From: JBAPRR01 sp049281195
Lineage (GTDB): Bacteria > Actinomycetota > Acidimicrobiia > Acidimicrobiales > CAVXTF01
Direction: 5' to 3'
DNA length: 27,369 nt
Assembly: GCA_049281195.1 (NCBI GenBank)
Contig: JBAPRR010000286.1
Coordinates: forward strand, 1 to 27,369
The translations under genes were made by a program, and so were the position numbers. The notes below the pieces were generated by a model, which saw only the letters and a program-made list of their open reading frames with translations, was not told the origin of the DNA and made no database searches. This document shows, one piece after another, positions 22,315-27,369 of the stretch (positions are counted from its first letter, which is position 1; every line of letters begins with the position of its first letter).

Positions 22315-23874
22315 GTGGACGGCGTGGACGGCGTGACTCGGACAGTCGCGGGAGATGTACGCGGCGTCGAGGAAGACGGGATCTGGGTGTTCAAGGGGAT
22401 CCCTTACGCAGGGGACCCATCGGGCCCCCGGAGATGGCGCCGCCCCGAACCGACCACCGCTTGGGCGGGGGTTCGTGACGCCATCGACTTCGGTCCCATC
22501 GCTCCCCAGCCGCCACCGGTGCCGGGAATGAGCATTCCAGGGGATCCGAGTGACGCCTCAGAGGGCTGTCTCAATCTCAACGTGTGGACACCGGGGATCG
22601 ATGACGGCGCGCGTCCTGTCCTGGTGTGGATTCACGGCGGAGGCTTCACATCAGGCAGCGGATCGAGCTTCCTGTACAGAGGAGACCGGCTTTCGCGGAA
22701 GGGCGACGTGGTGGTCGTAACCCTCAACTACCGCCTGGGCGCTCTGGGCTTTCTGGCCCATCCGAGCTTGGCGGAATCGGGCGGTCAATGGGGCAACTGG
22801 GGACTCTTCGATCAACTGGCTGCGCTCGAGTGGGTTCGTGACAACATCGCTTACTTCGGTGGCAATCCTGAAAACGTAACGGTGTTCGGCGAGTCGGCAG
22901 GAGCGATGAGCATCTGCTCGCTTCTGGGGTCTCCTGCGGCGAACGGCCTTTTCCATGGAGCGATCATCCAGAGTGGTCCGCCGGCTTGCTCATCTGAAGC
23001 CTGGGCCGTGCGGAGATCCGTGGAATTCTCGACGAAGGTTGATGCTCGCTTCACAGCGGGAGCGAACTTCGACGCGCGCGATCTGGCAGACGTCTCGCCG
23101 ATGGACCTGGTCGCTGCGGCACAGAGAGTCGAGCACGACGTCGGAGGGTTGCCTGTGCCGTTCCTGCCAGTGGTTGGCGGGGGGGTGCTTGATCTGTCTC
23201 CGCCTGACGCCGCACGCAAGAATGTAGGCCCGAGAGTCCCGGTCATCATCGGGACCAATCGTGATGAATGTTCTTTTTTCGCGCTTGGCGATCTCGGAGC
23301 GCACCGACTGAATGACGAAGTCCTAAGGCGCCGGGTTTCTGTTGTGGTGGAGTCCGATTTCGTAGATCCGATCATCGACGCGTACAGAAGCGCTCGCACT
23401 GACCGCGGGGAGAGGACGGATCCACTGGCGCTTTGGACTGCGATCACAACCGATCTGGTCTTTTGCATACCGTCTATATCGTTCGCCGACGTTCTGTCGT
23501 CGTCTGGCGCAGACGTCTACACGTATCTGTTCACTTGGGAGTCCCCCTTCTTTGACGGGGTTCTGGGTTCGACCCACGCGATAGAGATCCCCTTCGTGTT
23601 CGGGACTGTGGCGAATGAAGCTGTCCAGCCCTACACCGGTCACGGGGAGACGGTCATGGACCTGTCGGATGCCGTAATGCGTGGGTGGATCGCGTTTGCT
23701 CGGGACAGAAATCCCTCGTGTGACGAGTTGGGGGAGTGGCCGACCTACCGTGAGTCACGACCCACCATGGTCCTCGGCGAGAAGCGTGGGGTGCAGGAAG
23801 ATCCGCGCGAGGCTGAGCGGCTCATGTGGAGCGCCACAGGCGTCGATATGGCCAACCGTCTCTTTCAGAGTTGA
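22315..23874 (+). CDS. Type B carboxylesterase (para-nitrobenzyl-esterase / cholinesterase-like family)
   Basis: From GTG 22315 the protein has 519 residues, close to the family norm; an ATG at 22288 would add nine. The alpha/beta-hydrolase family is unmistakable: FKGIPYAG, CLNLNVWTP, the oxyanion-hole HGGGFTSGSG, then LEWVRDNIAYFGGNPENVTVFGESAGA. The catalytic triad is readable as Ser194 (GESAG), Glu318 (GTNRDECSF) and His421 (STHAIEIPF). There is no signal peptide, so it acts in the cytoplasm on small carboxyl esters. The physiological substrate is unknown. It stands alone behind its own promoter; the neighbour to the right is the tRNA gene, 37 bases away. Confidence 0.93.
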   Translation: MDGVDGVTRTVAGDVRGVEEDGIWVFKGIPYAGDPSGPRRWRRPEPTTAWAGVRDAIDFGPIAPQPPPVPGMSIPGDPSDASEGCLNLNVWTPGIDDGARPVLVWIHGGGFTSGSGSSFLYRGDRLSRKGDVVVVTLNYRLGALGFLAHPSLAESGGQWGNWGLFDQLAALEWVRDNIAYFGGNPENVTVFGESAGAMSICSLLGSPAANGLFHGAIIQSGPPACSSEAWAVRRSVEFSTKVDARFTAGANFDARDLADVSPMDLVAAAQRVEHDVGGLPVPFLPVVGGGVLDLSPPDAARKNVGPRVPVIIGTNRDECSFFALGDLGAHRLNDEVLRRRVSVVVESDFVDPIIDAYRSARTDRGERTDPLALWTAITTDLVFCIPSISFADVLSSSGADVYTYLFTWESPFFDGVLGSTHAIEIPFVFGTVANEAVQPYTGHGETVMDLSDAVMRGWIAFARDRNPSCDELGEWPTYRESRPTMVLGEKRGVQEDPREAERLMWSATGVDMANRLFQS

Positions 23875-23911
23875 CCAGAATCTTCAGGACATCAAGACAG
23901 GCAGGTTCACA

Positions 23912-23985
23912 GGGGGCGTAGCCCAACCGGCAGAGGCAAGGCGCTTAAACCGCCTCCAGTGAGGGTTCGAGCCCCTCCGCCCCCA
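23912..23985 (+). tRNA. tRNA-Leu(UAA)-like gene with short variable loop
   Basis: The 74-base gene folds as follows. The acceptor stem GGGGGCG (23912-23918) pairs with CGCCCCC (23978-23984), with discriminator A at 23985. The D-stem is GCC/GGC with loop CAACCGGCAGA. The anticodon stem AGGCG/CGCCT (23939-23943, 23951-23955) is perfect, with loop CTTAAAC and anticodon TAA at 23946-23948. The variable loop is CCAGT. The T-stem GAGGG/CCCTC is perfect, with loop TTCGAGC. CCA is not encoded. The UAA anticodon, A73 and the AA..GG.AGA D-loop are Leu-like, yet tRNA-Leu normally has a long type II variable arm, absent here. A TTGACC at 23871-23876 may be its -35 box. It may be a divergent, accessory or non-canonical tRNA; amino-acid identity is uncertain. 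Confidence 0.85.
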
Positions 23986-24025
23986 CACAACAATATGGCT
24001 GAAGTACCGCGCCCACCCGAACCGG

Positions 24026-24044
24026 CGGGTCGACTCATGACCCG
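24026..24044 (-). terminator. Stem-loop at the end of the PQQ-repeat gene
   Basis: CGGGTC (24026-24031) and GACCCG (24039-24044) pair with a 7-base loop that includes the stop codon of the minus-strand gene. There is no T-run. It may help end transcription before the opposing tRNA gene. Confidence 0.25.
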
Positions 24045-25537
24045 AAGGCGACCAGTCGTCTTCCGGCCGGCACTACCAGCTCATTGCTGCCAATGCCCAG
24101 GCCGACCATTACATCTATGTCCCCGTCTTCGTCAGGCCCGAGGATTGTCTTTCCAGCCATGGCGGACCAAACCACATCGCCGGTGCTGGATGACAACCCG
24201 TAGATCGTTCCATCGCTGTCGCCCACGTAGACGACACCATTGCTTACAACCGGCGCAGTCACATATGACCCCGTTGAGGCCGTAGACAGCCAACGCTGTG
24301 GACCACCGCTCTGAGAGATGGCCGTTATGTTTCCACCGCTGTTCGTATACATGGTCGTGTTGTCGAACGCAGGCGCTGTCGTAGAAGCGAAGCTGCCTGA
24401 GGGAGTACCCGCTGACTGAGAGAGGATGATCGGAGTGTTGTTGATAGTGAACCCGCGTGCGTAATAGTCGCCACCGTGAAGTACCCCCGTGCTTCCGCCG
24501 CCACCATTGCATGATTGGTCGTAGTTCCATACGAGCGTGCCGGTGGCGAGGAATCTGTAGTCCTCCTGGCACGCGAACGATAAAAAGATTCCCGAACCGT
24601 TGACTGCCGGGGAGCTGGTGTTTCCATTCTCAACCTGCTCCATCCAGAGCAGGGTCCCATCGGATTCGCGAAGGGCATAGAGCCACCCGCCGACGCCGGC
24701 TCCGGTGATGTACACGACCCCGTCATAGGCCGTAGGCGGTGCGCTGAAGGCCCATTCATCCTTAAGGCTCTTCACCGACCATTCCTTTTGACCACTGGCG
24801 GCGTCGAATGCCCAAACATGTCCATCGTTGCTGAGGGCGAAGACGCGCCCACCGTCATAGGTGATCCCGGAGAAGTTGAGCGAGGCCTTCAGGGTGTGCC
24901 GCCATACCGTGGCGCCGGTCTTGTCGTTGATGGCGTAAAGGACGGTCCCTTTCGAAGTGGAGTCTTCGACGGTAACGAAGACGAGGCCGCCGGCTATCAG
25001 CGGGTAGGAGACATCGCCTGCTTCTTGGTCGCCATCGTTGCCTGGCTGGCCCAGGGTGACGGTCCAAAGTTTGTTGAGCGAACCATCAGGGAGTTTTCCG
25101 AGCGTTTGATCGCCGTCGTGACTTGGGTCGATCTGATAGGCGACCGAGTCAGCAGGTCCTGAGGCCACGGCCACGTCGACCGGAGCCGAGTTGCTTTCTG
25201 CAAAGTCCGAGTCACCCGAGTATTCAGCAACCAGGCTGCGCGATCCCGGAGCCAGTGAGGCAGTCGTGAACTCTGCGTGACCCGCCTTCAGCGTGGCTTC
25301 GCCGAAGTCACTGCCAGTTGTCTCATCGACGAATGTGACCGTGCCTGTCGGTGTTGCTCCAGCCCCAGTGACCGTCGCCTTCATCGTGAGGTCGGAGTCG
25401 TAGGTCGTCGTTTGCGTCGAGACCGAAAGCACGGTGGTGGACGATGTGGTCGCAGATGCGAATGTCCTTTGAGGTAGAGCCAGAACACAAAGGCTAAGGA
25501 TCGCAATTCCGATCGCGCTGCCAAGACGAATTATCAT
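24035..25537 (-). CDS. Secreted Ig-like / PQQ-repeat beta-propeller protein
   Basis: The 500-residue protein starts at ATG 25537 with GGGAG 8 bases upstream. A Sec signal peptide (IGIAILSLCVLALPQRTFASA, cleavage near residue 28) is followed by a Thr/Ser-rich bacterial Ig-like domain (~29-125; VTGAGATPTGTVTFVDETTG, LVAEYSGDSDFAES). From ~140 on it is a beta-propeller of PQQ-type repeats, with recurring D-x-x-T-G/S-x-x-x-W units such as INDKTGATVWRHTL, FDAASGQKEWSV, RESDGTLLWMEQV and LSSSTGDVVWSA. There is no sign of dehydrogenase haem or calcium sites, so a binding or scaffold role outside the cell is more likely than PQQ-dependent oxidation. The gene looks poorer in GC than the housekeeping genes and follows the tRNA, compatible with acquisition. 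Confidence 0.85.
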   Translation of the reverse strand: MIIRLGSAIGIAILSLCVLALPQRTFASATTSSTTVLSVSTQTTTYDSDLTMKATVTGAGATPTGTVTFVDETTGSDFGEATLKAGHAEFTTASLAPGSRSLVAEYSGDSDFAESNSAPVDVAVASGPADSVAYQIDPSHDGDQTLGKLPDGSLNKLWTVTLGQPGNDGDQEAGDVSYPLIAGGLVFVTVEDSTSKGTVLYAINDKTGATVWRHTLKASLNFSGITYDGGRVFALSNDGHVWAFDAASGQKEWSVKSLKDEWAFSAPPTAYDGVVYITGAGVGGWLYALRESDGTLLWMEQVENGNTSSPAVNGSGIFLSFACQEDYRFLATGTLVWNYDQSCNGGGGSTGVLHGGDYYARGFTINNTPIILSQSAGTPSGSFASTTAPAFDNTTMYTNSGGNITAISQSGGPQRWLSTASTGSYVTAPVVSNGVVYVGDSDGTIYGLSSSTGDVVWSAMAGKTILGPDEDGDIDVMVGLGIGSNELVVPAGRRLVAFGS

Positions 25538-25979
25538 TGCGTTTTCTCCCTTGCGCGGGAGAGGTCCGTCCGCCCCCCAGGCAGAACTTACTCCCCTCAG
25601 CTACAGGCCTCGGAGTGGCTCACTCTGTCGTTCAAACCGGATAGCACCCGCTGATGTCAATGGCACACGTGTGGTGGAAGTTGTACATGCTCTACCGTCC
25701 TATCCGTGGAAGGACCGCTCGCCGACGGTTCGGGGTCGTGACATCGGGTATCGCATGATCGTGGTGCTCGCACTGCTGTTCGCCGCATCCGGCGTCAAAC
25801 CGGGGTCTTCACATCCCAGTGCGTTCGAATTGAGTCTTTGGGTTGCCTTCGGAGTTTGATTCTCTGCATCATCTTCTATACAAAAGTCCTCAAGAGCCGT
25901 TGAAAATGCCGCCATGTTCTTGAACGGCGATGTTGCAGTGAACGGCTCTATCGCCTGGATGTTGATGTCCACGGTGCCG
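25538..25979. other. Gene-poor region upstream of the PQQ-repeat gene
   Basis: About 440 bases without a supported gene. A perfect minus-strand TTGACA (25660-25655) points towards the PQQ-repeat gene, but no matching -10 box lies at 16-18 bases. A 34-codon plus-strand frame from ATG 25755 to 25859 encodes a short hydrophobic start (MIVVLALLFAASG) but lacks a ribosome binding site; it may be chance or a gene remnant. Base composition is visibly lower in GC around 25860-25930 than in the rest of the window. Confidence 0.4.
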
Positions 25980-26180
25980 ATGGCTGAAAAGGTGATCGTG
26001 TGCATTGCGGTCGCTATCGTCGTGCTCCTGCTAGTTGGATATCTCACTGATTCCTGGCGACGGCCCCAAGGCCCTCCGATCTACATGCGTCCTTTCATGA
26101 CCAAGTCAACCAGGCAACGCGTCGATGTCCGCTACCGCAGGCATGGCTGGACCGCTTCCTTTCCAGAGGATGAGAGTTAG
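25980..26180 (+). CDS. Small single-pass membrane protein with C-terminal HGW motif (paralogue A)
   Basis: Starting at ATG 25980 gives 66 residues; an in-frame ATG at 25914 would add 22 residues of unlikely character. The protein has one transmembrane helix (VIVCIAVAIVVLLLVGYL, ~5-22), then a Pro/Arg-rich linker with PIYMRPF, and a C-terminal VRYRRHGWTASFPEDE. The convergent gene at 26208-26405 encodes a protein of almost equal length with the same order of elements: helix, MRP, a five-to-six-residue basic/aromatic stretch, HGW, Phe, acidic pair. This shared pattern is the main reason for calling both genes real. No known family is recognised and no function is proposed. Confidence 0.6.
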   Translation: MAEKVIVCIAVAIVVLLLVGYLTDSWRRPQGPPIYMRPFMTKSTRQRVDVRYRRHGWTASFPEDES

Positions 26181-26207
26181 ACGCTCACGAACGACCGTGG
26201 TCGAGGG

Positions 26208-26405
26208 CTAGGTCCAGCGCCCGCCACGTCTGTTGCCCTCGTCATTGAAGGGCTGCTTCCATCCGTGCTTTTCGTAGTACTCGTTCGCCCTCGGCCTCAT
26301 CAGTTTCGGAATCCAGTTCATCTGGGGTCCTACGCCGCCCTTACGCAAGCGATACAGACTGAGCAGCGCAACCACCGCCATGAACGCCGCTACTGCCCAG
26401 ATCAC
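26208..26405 (-). CDS. Small single-pass membrane protein with C-terminal HGW motif (paralogue B)
   Basis: The 65-residue protein starts with GTG at 26405. One transmembrane helix (IWAVAAFMAVVALLSLYRL, ~2-20) is followed by a short basic linker, WIPKLMRPRANEYYEKHGW and an FNDEGNRRGGRW tail. It resembles the protein from the opposite strand at 25980-26180. A TACACG stands 6 bases before the GTG and could be a poor leaderless -10 box. The two genes converge with a 27-base gap that contains a minimal CGAC/GTCG stem. Function unknown; the pair precedes an ECF sigma factor gene. Confidence 0.6.
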   Translation of the reverse strand: MIWAVAAFMAVVALLSLYRLRKGGVGPQMNWIPKLMRPRANEYYEKHGWKQPFNDEGNRRGGRWT

Positions 26406-26510
26406 GATTTCCGTGTACTCGTCAAGGGTCCTGGAAAACGGACAAAATGATTGATCGAATCTGTAGCGTTCGCCCTACTTGGATCGTGTTAGTTATGTGA
26501 GCGTCGTGTC

Positions 26511-27026
26511 ATGCCCTCGGAGGGGTCCGAACTGCGTGTGAGCTCCTTCCCGCAGTTCTTCGATGAACAGCACGATCGCTTGCTGGCCCATGCTTACGCG
26601 CTTACCGGAGATATCGAGCTGTCGGAGGACATCGTCCAAGAGGTCATGATTCGTGCCTGGAAGCGTTGGCACTATGTATCCCGACTGGATCTACCGGGCT
26701 CCTGGGCCCGTAAGGTTCTCCGCAATCTGGCTGTCGACAACTGGAGAAACAAGTCGGTACGTAGACGCCACGAGTCCATCTACGAGCCGGTTCCTCCTCC
26801 CGACGTAGGCCATCTCGATGTAGCGAACGCGCTCCGTCGCCTACCGGAGTTACAAAGAACATCGTTGATACTTCACGACGTAGTGGGCCTGAGTGTTGCA
26901 GAGGTCGCTTCCGAGATGAGCGTGCCCGAAGGCTCAGTCCGAGCATGGCTCTTCCGAGGCCGCCAGCGTTTGGCTGAACTCCTCGAATTCGACTCTCCAA
27001 AAACTTTCCGAAAGGAACGAACATGA
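26511..27026 (+). CDS. ECF (group 4) RNA polymerase sigma factor
   Basis: The 171-residue protein has the two-domain layout of extracytoplasmic-function sigma factors. Sigma-2 lies at residues ~10-85 (FFDEQHDRLLAHAYALTGDI, EDIVQEVMIRAWKRW, AVDNWRNKSVRRR). Sigma-4 lies at ~105-160 (LRRLPELQRTSLILHDVVGL, then a helix-turn-helix VAEVASEMSVPEGSVRAWLFRGRQRL). It directs RNA polymerase to a stress or envelope regulon. The stop overlaps the start of a membrane protein gene (ATGA), the usual arrangement for a sigma factor and its membrane-bound regulator. A TAGTTAT at 26490-26496 may be part of its promoter; I could not define a -35 motif. Which ECF subgroup it belongs to would need a profile search. 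Confidence 0.92.
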   Translation: MPSEGSELRVSSFPQFFDEQHDRLLAHAYALTGDIELSEDIVQEVMIRAWKRWHYVSRLDLPGSWARKVLRNLAVDNWRNKSVRRRHESIYEPVPPPDVGHLDVANALRRLPELQRTSLILHDVVGLSVAEVASEMSVPEGSVRAWLFRGRQRLAELLEFDSPKTFRKERT

Positions 27027-27369
27027 CCGAAAACAACATGATGGATCGGGTACCCCCGGAACACGAACGCGTGGTGGTTCTGCTCGAGTCGGTCGGACGC
27101 TTCGCGATGGCCAGACCGTGTTACGTCACTGCGGCGGACATTCAGAGGATGCATCCGATCAGGCCAAACGGTTTGCTGACACGATCCAGGCGTCCGGCGC
27201 TGGTATGGCTACTCGCCTTCGTGGTCCTCATCGGCGCTCTGGTGATCGGTGTTCGGGCCGCAGGCACACCTCATAGTCAAGTTGTATCGCCCGGTAATCG
27301 GGTGAGCAACAATCGCGCGACCATCAGTCGGGTGACCACTCGTACGCGTACCAGCCGTGTCACCGCTAC
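27023..27369 (+). CDS. Single-pass membrane protein coupled to the ECF sigma factor, possible anti-sigma factor (cut by right edge)
   Basis: The ATG at 27023 overlaps the sigma factor stop and is preceded by AAAGGA (27011-27016), 6 bases away. The frame remains open for 115 codons to the window end. It encodes a ~55-residue cytoplasmic N-terminus, a transmembrane helix (ALVWLLAFVVLIGALVIGV, ~residues 62-80), and an external part with repeated R-V/T-x-x units (NRVSNN, SRVTTRTRTSRVT). I see no His-x3-Cys-x2-Cys zinc anti-sigma motif in the cytoplasmic part. The role as anti-sigma factor rests on position and topology; it could instead be a sigma-regulated envelope protein. Confidence 0.75.
   Translation, partial: MTENNMMDRVPPEHERVVVLLESVGRFAMARPCYVTAADIQRMHPIRPNGLLTRSRRPALVWLLAFVVLIGALVIGVRAAGTPHSQVVSPGNRVSNNRATISRVTTRTRTSRVTA

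Noticed and set aside
23968..23985. tRNA 3' end as an attachment site with a second copy in the window
   Set aside because: No direct repeat of the tRNA 3' end was found to the right; a GGTTCGAGCC at 7259-7268 is too short and on the wrong side.
25551..25859. 102-codon plus-strand open frame in the gene-poor region
   Set aside because: It starts within the probable leader of the divergent PQQ-repeat gene, has no ribosome binding site and no coherent protein character except a short hydrophobic run near the end.
25700..26047. 115-codon minus-strand open frame containing two M-R-Y-P-x-S-R segments
   Set aside because: The internal repeat looked interesting, but the frame covers the start of paralogue A, lacks a ribosome binding site and has no domain. 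The likeness is short enough to be chance.

Overview
The window looks like a chromosomal segment of a GC-rich actinobacterium. An uncultured or little-studied member of the Acidimicrobiia is my best guess. The strongest support is a block in the order mfd - lipoprotein - mazG - eno - divIC/ftsB-like - DUF501 - ppx (about 3.65-13.45 kb). From memory this matches the mycobacterial order mfd (Rv1020) - mazG - lpqU - eno - Rv1024 - DUF501 (Rv1025) - ppx1 (Rv1026). GTG and TTG starts, ATGA stop/start overlaps, few Shine-Dalgarno sites and many -10 boxes set exactly one leaderless spacing before a start codon fit the same picture.

Region by region. Bases 1-3622 hold surface-polysaccharide genes: a GT4 glycosyltransferase cut by the left edge, a coiled-coil methyltransferase overlapping it (both minus strand), and a divergent GT4-type glycosyltransferase. 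Bases 3657-13448 are the conserved housekeeping block, covering transcription-coupled repair, a PPIase-like lipoprotein, nucleotide sanitation, glycolysis, division and polyphosphate turnover. Bases 13514-16078 encode an 854-residue two-domain glycosyltransferase. Its C-terminal half is a clear paralogue of the enzyme at 2030-3622, so related sugar-transfer genes flank the housekeeping block. Bases 16130-18658 carry a class V aminotransferase, a GNAT acetyltransferase and two small membrane proteins (the second DUF3817). Bases 18686-22011 (minus strand) hold an atypical SDR, a PlsC-type acyltransferase and a secreted NlpC/P60 peptidoglycan hydrolase. A type B carboxylesterase follows at 22315-23874.

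Right of the esterase is a tRNA gene (23912-23985) with a UAA (Leu) anticodon and a Leu-like D-loop, but only a 5-base variable loop instead of the long arm expected of tRNA-Leu. Beyond it the DNA looks less GC-rich and more accessory: a secreted Ig-like/PQQ beta-propeller protein, a gene-poor stretch, two convergent small membrane proteins that appear to be paralogues, and an ECF sigma factor overlapping a membrane protein cut by the right edge.

The most interesting items are the short-armed tRNA-Leu(UAA)-like gene (TTA codons occur even in eno), the convergent small-protein pair, the leaderless -10 pattern, and the two-domain glycosyltransferase with its paralogue. I saw no CRISPR array, transposase, integrase, phage gene or rRNA. 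All calls come from reading the sequence; no database search was possible.
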